Program-made: the position numbers and the translations under genes | Origin: Isochrysis galbana | Taxonomy: Eukaryota > Haptophyta > Isochrysidales > Isochrysidaceae | Direction of reading: 5' to 3' | Assembly: GCA_018136815.1 (NCBI GenBank) | Contig: CM030933.1 | Span: 3,459,144 to 3,523,143, forward strand | Length of the DNA stretch: 64,000 nt | In this document: piece by piece, positions 21,724 through 30,982 of the stretch | How positions within the stretch are numbered: position 1 is the stretch's first letter | Layout: each line of letters opens with the position of its first letter | The notes under the pieces: model-generated | What the model saw: the letters and a program-made list of their open reading frames with translations, nothing else | Told to the model about the DNA's origin: nothing | Database searches by the model: none

Positions 21724-22398
21724 TGAAAACTATTGCGTGATAGTTTGACCTATGGAGTGTGCAGCGACCGCTCCCGAGCCCCAGGCGACCCTTGCCACTG
21801 CGCCCCACCTGGGACGCCCCACGCCGCCCGAGACGGCTCGTCAAAGAAGCCCGCTCTCAAAGCCCCATCTAGCCCATGCCAAACCACGCCCGCGCGAGCG
21901 CGCGGGGTCGCGAGCACCGGCACCGAATAGGCTGCCGCCATGGCTCTACGTAGCATGCAGGGGGTCTTTGAGACCCCCTCCTACAGTGGGAAACCCTCCC
22001 ACCCCAAGCCCCAAGACCACCTCATGTGGGTGGGCAGCTCAGCTGCCCTGCTGCCCTCCCGATGGTGAAAACCTCTACCATGAGTGCACCCAACATAGTC
22101 GGGGAGGGCACTTCACAACCATCAACCCCATACGGAGAGCACCCCATGCCCATGCCCCTATATATAATATAATTGAGCATTAGTACCACTACTCTCACAG
22201 TCTCCCGCCCCCTTTTCTCCGACTCCTGGCCGAAGCAGCGCGCGCGGCCTTCCCGAAATAACCAGCTTCTCCGCTAAAGAGAGAACTGGGGGAGGGGAAA
22301 GGGGTTGACAGGGGTTAGGGTTGGGTAGTAGGGAGGTTCATCAGCACTCTGCCTCACGCCGCACATGTAGCGGGGAATTTTAAGAAGATTTTTTTTTG
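21724..22398 (+). mobile_element. short chimeric non-LTR element
   Basis: The 5' part (hairpin to about 22160) matches the 1.14-kb elements at 58761 and 62432, including a 143-codon ORF at 21752-22183 that starts MECAATAPEPQATLATAPHL. From 22196 to about 22398 it instead matches the 3' tail of the two-ORF element (44219-44419), including CTTCTCCGCTAA, TTGGGTAGTAGGGAGG and the closing T-run. The copy is about 675 bp. No target-site duplication was found. It must move in trans if at all. Confidence 0.75.
21727..21746 (+). other. retroelement 5'-terminal hairpin H4
   Basis: AAACTAT / TGCGTG / ATAGTTT: the stem is identical to H7 but the loop is longer and different. Spacer GACCT (5 nt), then ATGG at 21752. 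Confidence 0.8.
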
Positions 22399-22404
22399 GA
22401 TTAG

Positions 22405-22530
22405 GTGATTGAACGCTTTTCCATGCTGTGGGGGTGATGGCGATTGAACGCTATTCCATGTGTAGGCTGATGGTGAGTGAACGCTTTTCCATGCTGTGGG
22501 TGATGGTGATTGAACGCTTTTCGCCTTTGG
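22405..22530. repeat. minisatellite, ~34-bp unit, about four copies
   Basis: Units of the form GTGATTGAACGCTTTTCCATGCTGTGGGTGATG, with small changes, follow directly after the T-run of the chimeric retroelement. Region 22531-22889 shows no gene. Confidence 0.8.
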
Positions 22531-22889
22531 TGTGCTTGCAGCCTGAGCCCCCTCCGCCCGGCCATGGCCGTGGTTGAGTGCCTTTGGGCAGGCGCCCTAG
22601 GCAGCCATGGCCATGGTGACGAAATACCAAGGAGGAGGACTGGGGTGCTAGGAGTTGGCTACATACCGAGTATGGGCTCACCCTGGGGGGTGTCCGCAAT
22701 GGAGTGAGGCGGGGGCGCGAGGCCCTCATAAAGTAGCGGTATGCAGTACAAAAAAAAGGAAAACACGCGCTTACAAAAACAAATAATATGGGGGCCGGCG
22801 CACAACATCCAGGGCCGCACCTCTCGTGTGCACCGCTCCCGCCGTCACACCTTCATTGATCTGGCTTGAGCGCAGCCGCTCTTGTCGAC

Positions 22890-25667
22890 TCAGAGCTGCA
22901 CGTCGATTAGGTCATCCGGGTCAGCGTCTAGTCCTTGCCCATCATAATTGTCGGCTCCTGTGCGCTGCCGCTTGGTGCCCGCCGAGTCGCCGCCCATCTG
23001 CGCGCGCAGCTTCTCCCGCATAGCCTCAACCGACTCCTCCTTCTTGGCGTACCCTAATACCAGGTGTCGGCCATACAAGTGGGTACCGTCTAGGCTCTCC
23101 ATCGCCTTGGCTGCCTCCGCCTTGGAGACGAACTCGACAAAAGCGAAGCCACGGTGAGAGCCGTCGAACTTCTTCGGGATGCGCAGCGTCTTGAGTTGCC
23201 CAAAGGCTTCAAAGAGCTCTCGCAGCTCCTTCTTGCTCGCCTCGAACGGCACGTTGCGCACGAGCAGCTTGTTACTTGCCGTCTTGGAGGTCGCTGCCCC
23301 GGTGGCGCCCGCCTCTGCCGCAGCTCGGCGGGAGCGTGCTGCGTCGGCGTCGACGCTGGCGCGACTTGAGATCTTGAGCTGGACCCGATGCTCGTCAATC
23401 CGCGCCCCTGCCATCCGGCGCAGGGCATCCTGCGCTTGCGCAGCGGTGGCGAACTCGACAAAGCCGTAGCCCATCGAGAGCATTTTGCCCGGCTGCTTGG
23501 GGTCGCGCTTCTGCACGACAGTTGCCGAGCGCACGCTCCAGCCGTTGGTCGAGAAGAGCTTGCGCAGGGTCTCCGACGTAGTCTTGAAGTTGAGGTTCTT
23601 GACGAAGAGCGTGCGCCCTTCGCCCTGGTCCTCCTCCTCCTCCTCCTCGCCGACCACTGCAGCCCCCACTCCCTTTGGTGGATCCGGTGTTCCAGCTGGT
23701 CGCTCGCCCCCCTTTGGTGCCCCGTCGAGGAGCCCAACGGGCGCCCATTCAAGGAAGAGCGGCACGCCATGCAGTTTCGAATAGGCGATGGCACGGAAGG
23801 CGCGTTTCGCCTCGCCAACCTCAACAAACTCGACCAGCGCTAGTGCGTTACCCGGCGCGAGCAGCACGTTTGCGAGCTGGCCATGCTTGCCAAAGAGCGC
23901 GCTGAGCTCTCGCTGCGTCACTTTGGCATTGATGTTCTTGACGAGGATGAGGGTGGGCGAGCGTTCCACGCTTGCGTCGCCGCGTGCCATCTCCGACGAC
24001 TGCGCCAGACGCGCGAGCGCCTCAACTGAGATGCCCGAGCTCGATAGCCACTGCTTGGTCTGCGTGATCAGGTGCGTTTCGCCCTGCGCGAGCCGCACGG
24101 CGAGCGAGGCGCTACCCTCGGTATCAAGGATGTCGCGCTTGTCGAGGCCGAGCCTCTGAGCCATCGCATCGCCCACGGCGTCGGCACGCATAAAGAGCGG
24201 ATTCCAGTTGTGCGCCGAGTCCGCCTGCGTCTTGAGCTCCTCCTCGCGCTTGCGCTTGAATGATGAACTCGCGCCACCCACCCCCGCCGCGCCGCCAGCC
24301 TCTGCGGACTGGGCCATGCGAGGCTTGCCCGGCAGCACATGGATGAGCCGTCCTTGGAAAATGCTGCCATCGAGCGCGGCGAGCGCACGCACAGCGTGCT
24401 CACAGATGGAGTAGGTCACGTGCGCAAAGCCCTTGGCACGGCGCGTTTCGACGTCCATCGGCATCACGATCTCGTCGACGCGGCCGTAATTGCTGAAGAG
24501 CTCCCTAAGCTCCGCCTCGGTCGTTTGGTACGGCAGGTTGCGCACGAAGAGGCGCCCCTCGTCGAGCCCACCCACCAGCTCCCCGGACGCTGTGCCGGTC
24601 GCTGAAGCGTCCGCGTCTGCGCCCGCCATCGCTTCCCTCGCAGCAGCCCCCTCCTCAACATTCCGCTCCTCCCCGCGCCCCTCCTCATCCTCCCCCTCCT
24701 CCCCCTCCTCGTGCTCCTCCTCGTCACTGGCCTCCTCCACTTCCTCCTTGCTGGCCTCCACCGCTGCGCCGCCCTCGCCATCAACCGCACCCTTCTTCTT
24801 CTTCGAGGCGATCCACTCCGCATCGCTCAGGGTCTCCGACTTCCACTTCCCCAGCCCTGCGCTCGCGGCTGCCGCCTCAGCTGCCCATGGGTCGTCCTCT
24901 GCCTCGCCCGCAGGCACACCGGGTTCGCCCTCTTGCTCCCCGACCTCCTCATAATCGTCGTCGCTCTCAGCCACCTCTGCGAGGGCCGCACCGTCGGCGA
25001 GGCCGGCGGCGGCTTCGGTTCCCGCCGCGGCCGAGCCCTTCTCGTCGTCGTTGGCCCAGACGCGCGTCTGGCGCTTTGAGTTGGGCTGCATCAGCCCGAG
25101 AAACTCCTCCAGTTTCGCATCGTCCGCCTTTCCCCCTTCCTCCGTCCTCTTCTTCTTTTTCTTCTTCCCGATCGCCTCGTCCGCCCCACCCCGCTGCGCG
25201 TAGGCATCCGCCCCAGCCTTGCCCGCTCTTGCCGGCGCCCCTCTCCCCGCGCCCTCCCTTCCCTCCCTCCCTCCTCCCTCTCCCTTTCCTTCCTCTCCAC
25301 TTGTCCTCCTCGTCCGCTTCTCCTCCGCCTCCTCCTCCGCCCTCCTCGCCCTCTCGTAAGCTGACGATCCGACCGAGTGCCTGGACCACGGCCGCGCTAG
25401 CCCTTCGTGCCCCTGCGGCATCGCCGCCTCGAGCTCGATCCGTGAGGTGTCTATATAGGTGTTCCGGTAGAAGTTGAAAGCGGCCCCGGCGTCTTCCGGA
25501 CTCCGGAAGCCGAGGAAGCCGAAGCGGCGCGAGGCTCCGGCGGACGTGCGCAAGATGCGCACGTCGGTCAGCGGGAAGCGCGAGAAGTGCGCTCGCAGCC
25601 GCGCCTCGTCGCAGCGCTTCGGGAGGCCCTTGATGCAGAGGCGCGAGGAGGAGAAGTCGGTGGACAT
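22890..25667 (-). CDS. MRD1: Mrd1/RBM19-type multi-RRM ribosome-biogenesis protein
   Basis: A single-exon ORF of 925 aa with five RNA-recognition motifs in the Mrd1 order. RRM1 at the N-terminus (SSRLCIKGLPKRCDEARLRA ... RRFGFLGFRS). RRM2 at ~375-450 (GRLFVRNLPYQTTEAELREL). A divergent RRM3 at ~575-640 (LILVKNINAKVTQRELSALF). RRM4 at ~690-770 (GRTLFVKNLNFKTTSETLRK). RRM5 at ~805-885 (NKLLVRNVPFEASKKELREL ... HRGFAFVEF). The RRM1-RRM2 linker is acidic and contains LEEFLGLMQPNSKRQTRVWA. The inter-RRM segment HNWNPLFMRADAVGDAMAQR is a characteristic conserved element of this family. Mrd1 binds the 35S pre-rRNA and U3-containing processome in the nucleolus and is needed for early 18S processing. 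Yeast Mrd1 also has five RRMs; human RBM19 has six. Confidence 0.93.
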   Translation of the reverse strand: MSTDFSSSRLCIKGLPKRCDEARLRAHFSRFPLTDVRILRTSAGASRRFGFLGFRSPEDAGAAFNFYRNTYIDTSRIELEAAMPQGHEGLARPWSRHSVGSSAYERARRAEEEAEEKRTRRTSGEEGKGEGGGREGREGAGRGAPARAGKAGADAYAQRGGADEAIGKKKKKKRTEEGGKADDAKLEEFLGLMQPNSKRQTRVWANDDEKGSAAAGTEAAAGLADGAALAEVAESDDDYEEVGEQEGEPGVPAGEAEDDPWAAEAAAASAGLGKWKSETLSDAEWIASKKKKGAVDGEGGAAVEASKEEVEEASDEEEHEEGEEGEDEEGRGEERNVEEGAAAREAMAGADADASATGTASGELVGGLDEGRLFVRNLPYQTTEAELRELFSNYGRVDEIVMPMDVETRRAKGFAHVTYSICEHAVRALAALDGSIFQGRLIHVLPGKPRMAQSAEAGGAAGVGGASSSFKRKREEELKTQADSAHNWNPLFMRADAVGDAMAQRLGLDKRDILDTEGSASLAVRLAQGETHLITQTKQWLSSSGISVEALARLAQSSEMARGDASVERSPTLILVKNINAKVTQRELSALFGKHGQLANVLLAPGNALALVEFVEVGEAKRAFRAIAYSKLHGVPLFLEWAPVGLLDGAPKGGERPAGTPDPPKGVGAAVVGEEEEEEDQGEGRTLFVKNLNFKTTSETLRKLFSTNGWSVRSATVVQKRDPKQPGKMLSMGYGFVEFATAAQAQDALRRMAGARIDEHRVQLKISSRASVDADAARSRRAAAEAGATGAATSKTASNKLLVRNVPFEASKKELRELFEAFGQLKTLRIPKKFDGSHRGFAFVEFVSKAEAAKAMESLDGTHLYGRHLVLGYAKKEESVEAMREKLRAQMGGDSAGTKRQRTGADNYDGQGLDADPDDLIDVQL

Positions 25668-25859
25668 GGCGGGGGGTGGTTGGGGGCAGCGGAGGGCGGG
25701 GAATCCACTGATACGGTTAGAAACGGAGGGTGAGGATGTAATGAAACGGGGAGCGAGGGGGAGGGAGAGAGAATTGTGGATGGAGAGGAATCGCCCAGCG
25801 ATAACATGAATAAAGGGTCGAGGATAGAGGGACTTCGGGAGGGGGTGGGAAAGGGTGGA

Positions 25860-25935
25860 AAGGCCCGCCGCCCGCCCCCCGCAGGAAGAGAGGGGGGGGG
25901 GGGGGGAGGGGACGGAGGGGGGGAGAGAAGAGAGA

Positions 25936-25972
<37 letters not shown>
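25860..25972. repeat. G-run and (GA)n microsatellite in the MRD1 upstream region
   Basis: A poly-G run near 25889-25906 is followed by (GA)n. No gene lies between 25668 and 26803 apart from this and a poly-C tract at about 26417-26444. Confidence 0.85.
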
Positions 25973-25973
<1 letters not shown>

Positions 25974-26413
25974 TAGGGGGGGGAGAAGGAGGAGGATGCC
26001 ACGTTGAAATCATGTAATAAAATCGATCGAAAGAAGAGACCTCGGCAGCAGGAACGAGAGAGAGACGAGAGCGAAGGGGACCCCGAGAACCCCGAGGTTT
26101 CATTCTATTAAACTGGACAATAATTTGTATGAATCAAGGTGGACCAGCGGGAGATTGTGCGGTGAGAGAGGAGAGAATGGACGTCCACGAGGCGGAAGGG
26201 GACCTCTGTTACAGTTAGAATTCGCCGGACGGCCGACGACGTCGCCACTGCCGTGCCCCACACCCAACTATAAATAGCCGAGTGTCTTCGTGGGACCAAA
26301 CCGCGAGCGGTGAGTGTGAACGTGAACATCCACCTTCCCACAATCACGCCCAGGGTTTCGATGGAGCTAGAGTAGACGATGGGCGAGTTTTCTGATCTCC
26401 TCTCTCACGCTTG

Positions 26414-26444
<31 letters not shown>

Positions 26445-26803
26445 GCCCTAAGTTGTTCCGCCAGGTCTGGCGCCAGGTGTCGGGGCGACCTAGCGGTCCA
26501 ACCCGGAAACCCGGTAGACCTGGCAGTGAGGGCATAACAAAGTAAAAAAAACTAAAATAGAAAATAAAAGTGGCGCGCAGCGAAGCGCTTGCGCTTGGCG
26601 GTTGGCGCGAGGCCGACGTGCCGACGTGGCGACATCAAGGACATCTGTCAGCATGTCCGTGTCTAGCATGAGCTCAGACCTACGGATAAAGGTAGGTCGT
26701 TTGCCTTCCTTTGGTACCCCTCGTTTCCAAATACGCGATGTGTCGGTACTAAAAAAAATCGTATTGTATTTGAGCAAAGGCATCCACCTCACAGTGCTCA
26801 ACC

Positions 26804-27433
26804 ATGTCTATAAATGGAATGGCGGCTGATGATGTAGTACTCAAGCGATTGAAATGGATAACAACAAAGATGGACGATAACTTTAAAAAATGCATCTTAC
26901 CTCTATTTCGGCCATATGGCACTTCTAAATCTGCCATGCAGGTTATGGCGGAAGCATTGGACAGCATCAGTCCGCCGCCGCCGGTTGGGGTCAACCCGGG
27001 GGGGAGCAACAACTCCCTGAGGAGGCTGCTTGAGTCGAACCCAAATTTGTTGACGTACACTTCCGAATGTCAGTGCTTATTCAGTTCATTCGATTTCAAG
27101 CACAATACGAACATTAAAGACACCTTACATGCCATTTGCGAGGCTGATAAATCATTCACACTGGTTTATATGATACACACTCTCTTGAGCAAGTTCACTG
27201 CGAAAACAATCATCGATATGAGTCGTGATGATCTGCTTCGTAAAATCAAAGCTGCTCACGTCGATTCGGGATTAACTCCCCACCTCCAAGAATTGCTAGA
27301 AGGTGTCGATTCGGGTTCAGCTCCCCAAGTAAAGATTGAAAACAAAAGGCCGCTTATCGGTTCGGGTTCAGCTCCCGTAAAGATTGAACCCACAAGGCCC
27401 AGCAACATCAAATACAAAAAAGCTCGGTCCTAG
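26804..27433 (+). CDS. unknown Lys/Ile/Asn-rich small protein
   Basis: A 209-codon ORF, clearly more A/T-rich than its neighbours (MSINGMAADDVVLKRLKWIT; TIIDMSRDDLLRKIKAAHVD). It is predicted mostly helical and has no signal peptide or membrane segment. The C-terminal third has repeated VDSG(L/S)xP / GSGSAPVKIE units produced by a ~50-bp direct repeat in the DNA (about 27305-27405), followed by a basic end. No family recognised. Base composition and codon use unlike the host genes suggest acquisition from another genome, for example a large DNA virus; this is inference only. It could also be a fast-evolving host gene. Confidence 0.5.
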   Translation: MSINGMAADDVVLKRLKWITTKMDDNFKKCILPLFRPYGTSKSAMQVMAEALDSISPPPPVGVNPGGSNNSLRRLLESNPNLLTYTSECQCLFSSFDFKHNTNIKDTLHAICEADKSFTLVYMIHTLLSKFTAKTIIDMSRDDLLRKIKAAHVDSGLTPHLQELLEGVDSGSAPQVKIENKRPLIGSGSAPVKIEPTRPSNIKYKKARS

Positions 27434-27748
27434 GACACCGAGCCGAGCTCACCTGCCGAGCGAGTCCACCGCGGCAAGGGGGGGGGGGCGTACATCTCAT
27501 GTGAGCGTCTCCACGGGGTGCTCCTCAAGCAGCGCCATCACGCGCGATTGGTCTCCCCGCTGGCGGGCACACCAAGCGGTCCTCGGCCGGAGACGACGCG
27601 CATGGTCGCCGGCGGGCCTCTGCAGAACGTCTCAGGTGTGGGAGAGCCATGGTAAAGGAGCGACAAGGCAAGGTCTCTATGTGTCATTATGAGCACGAAA
27701 CGAAAAAAGCTTCCGTGAGCGCCTTTCACTTTGTTCCGTGCTAGCCAA

Positions 27749-28135
27749 TCAGTCATCAAATCTGCAGGTACCACTACGACACGTGTATTCACCACAGCAC
27801 TCCGAGTTACTTTGGCACACCGACCCTGGCTCGCGGCATGGCGTCTCACACACTCCATCGTCATTGCACTCAAGTCCTTCACAGCACTCGTCGCCATAAC
27901 TGCACCCCCCCCTTTTCTCGATACACGGTGGGACCGTACGGCACTTTTGGTCGGAACACACGAGATCGTGACAACAGTCTCCATCGTTTGCACACTCTCC
28001 ATCCACATCCTTGCATCTGTCTGGCTGCTTCTTCGTGAGTACCAAGGCCACGACGGTGGCGGCGACCACGGTGGCGACGACCACCGCGAGGGCAATCAAA
28101 AGTCGTTTCGACGGCATATTTACCTGTATGTCCAT
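27749..28135 (-). CDS. membrane-anchored protein with three cystine-knot-like repeats
   Basis: A 128-codon ORF. Residues ~10-33 form a strong hydrophobic segment after a short basic N-terminus (MPSKRLLIALAVVVATVV), a signal anchor or signal peptide; a start at the second ATG is equally possible. Residues ~40-127 hold three cysteine-rich units of the same spacing: C-x6-C-x6-CC-x4-C-x4-C (for example GECANDGDCCHDLVCSDQKC), each with the adjacent CC typical of inhibitor-cystine-knot and Dickkopf-like disulfide domains. Such modules occur in secreted inhibitors, in ion-channel-directed peptides and in some viral genomes. The function here is unknown. Nothing marks it as a toxin, and the membrane anchor argues for a surface or luminal role. 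There is no intron. Confidence 0.65.
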   Translation of the reverse strand: MDIQVNMPSKRLLIALAVVVATVVAATVVALVLTKKQPDRCKDVDGECANDGDCCHDLVCSDQKCRTVPPCIEKRGGCSYGDECCEGLECNDDGVCETPCREPGSVCQSNSECCGEYTCRSGTCRFDD

Positions 28136-28193
28136 TTTTTTCAGTCCAACGTGGGCTAGGACAGGTAGGCGCCTCTTGGGTCGGCGAAGGATA

Positions 28194-28829
28194 TCAATGG
28201 ATGTGGTGCCTTTTTCGCACTGGAGCGACGATATCCCACCGTCCTACTCGCGCCCCGCGAAGGGAGCGTTCGCGGTTGCTTCGACGAAGTGAACCCGCTG
28301 TCGGGTGGGCGCTCGGGCGAGCTGTACGACTTTTGGGTCTCTCGGATAGCTTTTGCGGCGTCTTAACGTTGATGAGCAGCTCAATTGTTGTCGCATTCCC
28401 GCTCACCGTCAGGTCAACGGTTACTTTGCACTCAGGTAGAGCATGTGGAGGCCGAGAGTGCTCCGCACCTTTTTGTCGACAGGGACGGCGGGCACCTCCT
28501 GCAGGGTGCATGTGCATATTGTGCATACGCAAACCGGCAGCAGAGGAGAAGTGACGCCCGCAAACGGGGCACACGCATATTTGCGGGACACCGCAGCCAA
28601 CGTCTGCACCCTTTGGCTTCTCGGAGGGGAACTGTCGCACCTCCAATCCGACTTGTTGCCACAAAGCTTTCGCATCAACACAGCTGACATTGCAGCTCTG
28701 CCGCATGGCGCCCTTCGGGATGAAGAATCTCCGTGCATCCGGCATGGCCTCAAATATGGAAATCTGCTTCTTGTTCTTGTCGCAATCTTGCACATTTGTT
28801 GCCGCCTTGCGCTTTGCTGGCGCAGCCAT
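28194..28829 (-). CDS. C2H2 zinc-finger protein fragment
   Basis: A 211-codon frame: MAAPAKRKAATNVQDCDKNK, then a segment KKQISIFEAMPDARRFFIPK, and one classical C2H2 finger at ~85-110 (CVCPVCGRHFSSAAGLRMHN, then MHMHP). A basic low-complexity C-terminus follows. Upstream on the same strand, in other frames, helical segments (28900-29138: AQAKELMRITGLQLNEEVGL; MSSFVMQVHALRQFFGTPPG) suggest an originally longer protein now broken by indels in a Pro/Arg-rich tract. It could be the DNA-binding N-terminus of a transposase or a host transcription factor; I cannot tell which. Confidence 0.4.
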   Translation of the reverse strand: MAAPAKRKAATNVQDCDKNKKQISIFEAMPDARRFFIPKGAMRQSCNVSCVDAKALWQQVGLEVRQFPSEKPKGADVGCGVPQICVCPVCGRHFSSAAGLRMHNMHMHPAGGARRPCRQKGAEHSRPPHALPECKVTVDLTVSGNATTIELLINVKTPQKLSERPKSRTARPSAHPTAGSLRRSNRERSLRGARVGRWDIVAPVRKRHHIH

Positions 28830-29024
28830 GGCCTCCGGAGGAGGAGGACAACAAAGAGGAGGAGCAGCGGCCGGAGGAGGACGAGGACGAGGAGGCGGGG
28901 GCGCGGGGGAGGAGCAGCCGATGAGTCACTGTTACTCTCCCGCAGCCCCACCTCCTCATTCAGTTGCAAGCCCGTGATGCGCATGAGCTCCTTGGCTTGT
29001 GCTTGCAGAGTGCCCGTGGAGGAG

Positions 29025-29148
29025 ACCCCCACACATGCGTTCAGCGTTCATGTTCGCAATGTCCGCCGCCAATTGGCCGCCAGGGGGTGTGCCAAAGAAC
29101 TGCCGGAGGGCATGCACCTGCATGACGAAGGAGGACATCTCCGCGGCG
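29025..29148 (-). repeat. dispersed ~120-bp repeat, copy 1
   Basis: The sequence from ACACATGCGTTCA through CAATGTCCGCCGCCAATTGG to AAGGAGGACATCT is repeated in inverse orientation at 53752-53868 with about 90% identity. Read on this strand it encodes SSFVMQVHALRQFFGTPPGG, then QLAADIANMNA. Most differences between copies keep this peptide similar, so it may derive from a coding exon. A G-rich tract follows to 29220. 29250-29560 shows no gene. Confidence 0.65.
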
Positions 29149-29677
29149 GGGGGGGGGGGGGCGCGGCGGGGCGCGAGGCGGGGGCGCGGGGGGCGGGGGC
29201 GGGCGGGGAACGGGCTTTTGGCGCCCTAGAAGTTAAGAAAACATAGTAAATAGTAAAGACCCCGCGGCTTCTAAGAAACTATCAAGATGTGGGAGTCGGC
29301 TTATTAGAAAATGTAGGAGGCAAAAATCCCTGCTTTCTTAATGGTGCACCCTTACTGTAGCGGTAGGGGCGAAGGCGATGTCGGCATAGACACGGGAGGG
29401 TGTGAATATTCAGTAGCTCAGCGGACACCTTCAAGAAAAATAATTTTTTTTTCGTGTCGGTTGACGGTGATGAAAGAGCGAAAGGGAGAAGCGGACGACG
29501 CTATGTGAAAAAGTACTCTCCCACCAAATAGCTTCAACAGAGTAGCAGCGGCAGCAGAAGGATATGCGAGGGGGGGGTGAAGAGAGGGAAGAAGAGGGGT
29601 CCACACTTAAAGAAGGGGAGAGAAAGGAGGAGGAAAATTCGATGAGAAGAAACAAACAGGAGAGAGAGAGGAGAGGG

Positions 29678-30982
29678 ATGGCCGGCTCCACCTCCCACGC
29701 GCTCTCACTGTCCATCCTTCTCCTCTCCCTCTGCGCCGCCGCTCTCCCTCTCCATCGATCGAAGGAGCCCTCTCCTTCTCTGTCCCCCCTCGCACACCAT
29801 TTCTCTTCCCCTCCTCCGCTCTCCTCTCTTTCCCCTCAGCCCCTCGCAGCCCCGACAGACTTCTTCTCCTCACAGCCTTTGCTTCCAAACCCTTTCCTTC
29901 CTCACGCGGGCCCCTCCTTCGCCGAGGCGAGGACATCGCAAGCCGAGAGAGGGTCTTTGCTTCCTGACGCGGGCCTCTCGCTCGCTGAGACGAAGCCTTT
30001 GCTTTCCGAGGCGAAGCCCTTGCTTTCGGAGGCGGCCCAGTCTGAGGCCCACGAGGTCTTGAAAACGAAGAACGAAAGAGGCCGTGCCGCAAAAGAAGTG
30101 GCGAGCACTCACGCTCCTGGAGTTTCGTCGGAGGATCGCGTGCTCCTGCTCCAAGACGCCGCTGAAGCCGTGGGCCAGGACAGTTTGAAGTCTTCCCAAT
30201 CCACCCCCATGGCTGATCTCGAGACGGCGCTAGTGGGCGAGGCTGAGGAGCAGGAGAAGCGCGGCTTCCACGGCACAGGCTTCCACGGCGGAGGCTTCCA
30301 TGGAGGTGGTGGCTACCATGGCATCGGCCACCCTGGAATCGGATACCCACACTACATTGGTCACGGCCCCATGGGGGCTGGGATGGCTGGACTTGCCGGC
30401 TTCGGCCTTGGGGCCCTCGCTGGCAATATGCTTAACTCAGGCGGCCACAACAATTACTACTACAACTACGAGGTCGTCAACAACAACGATGAGGGTCCGA
30501 AGGGCGTGGAGAACCATTATCTTGCCCAACCAGCAAGCGCCGGTGCGACGGGTGCATCTGGGCCGGGCTGGAATGGTATCTTCGATAATCGAGCGGTTCG
30601 TTCATTTCCAGGAATCGAGGTGAAGGCGTGGAATGAGAGTGACTGGCAAGGCAGCGACTCGGTGAATGGGACCTACTGGTACTACTCCTACTTCTACTCC
30701 TCTGGAGAAATAGGGTCAGGAGATCAGCCCAATGATCCTGAGAGTGGCCATGAATACGAGGAAAATGAGCATGCGCAACCACTTGTAGAAGCGGTTCAAG
30801 GCAGGTCTACGCATGGCCGCACACCCGACCTCGCCACGATTCACATCGCTGCCGTCGGATGTGCGGCTGTGCCTCTAATGGCAATGGGTCTTATTGTGCG
30901 GACGATCCTTCGTCGTAAGTCGTCACAAGGGCGGATATCTGAGCGGATGCATGCGGAGCACAGATCCTCCTTCCTTGTTTAG
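29678..30982 (+). CDS. secreted or type I membrane protein, Gly/His-rich
   Basis: The 434-codon frame is taken from MAGSTSHALSLSILLLSLCA because that gives a clean signal peptide; an in-frame extension upstream to 29564 is GA-rich. Residues ~45-200 are Ser/Ala/Glu/Pro-rich with imperfect repeats (SLLPDAGLSLAETKPLLSEA). Residues ~190-260 carry a GFHG/GGFHGG/GYHGIGHPG repeat and then an Asn/Tyr-rich patch (HNNYYYNYEVVNNND). A compact Trp/Tyr-rich segment follows (AWNESDWQGSDSVNGTYWYY). One membrane segment lies near the C-terminus (IAAVGCAAVPLMAMGLIVRT) before a short basic tail. No known family. The architecture suits a cell-surface or wall/scale-associated protein, but that is inference. Confidence 0.6.
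   Translation: MAGSTSHALSLSILLLSLCAAALPLHRSKEPSPSLSPLAHHFSSPPPLSSLSPQPLAAPTDFFSSQPLLPNPFLPHAGPSFAEARTSQAERGSLLPDAGLSLAETKPLLSEAKPLLSEAAQSEAHEVLKTKNERGRAAKEVASTHAPGVSSEDRVLLLQDAAEAVGQDSLKSSQSTPMADLETALVGEAEEQEKRGFHGTGFHGGGFHGGGGYHGIGHPGIGYPHYIGHGPMGAGMAGLAGFGLGALAGNMLNSGGHNNYYYNYEVVNNNDEGPKGVENHYLAQPASAGATGASGPGWNGIFDNRAVRSFPGIEVKAWNESDWQGSDSVNGTYWYYSYFYSSGEIGSGDQPNDPESGHEYEENEHAQPLVEAVQGRSTHGRTPDLATIHIAAVGCAAVPLMAMGLIVRTILRRKSSQGRISERMHAEHRSSFLV

Noticed and set aside
22310-22335. TTAGGGTTGGG telomere-like sequence
   Set aside because: Part of the conserved retroelement 3' tail, also seen as TTAAGGTTGGG at 44335; single copy, not a telomere array.
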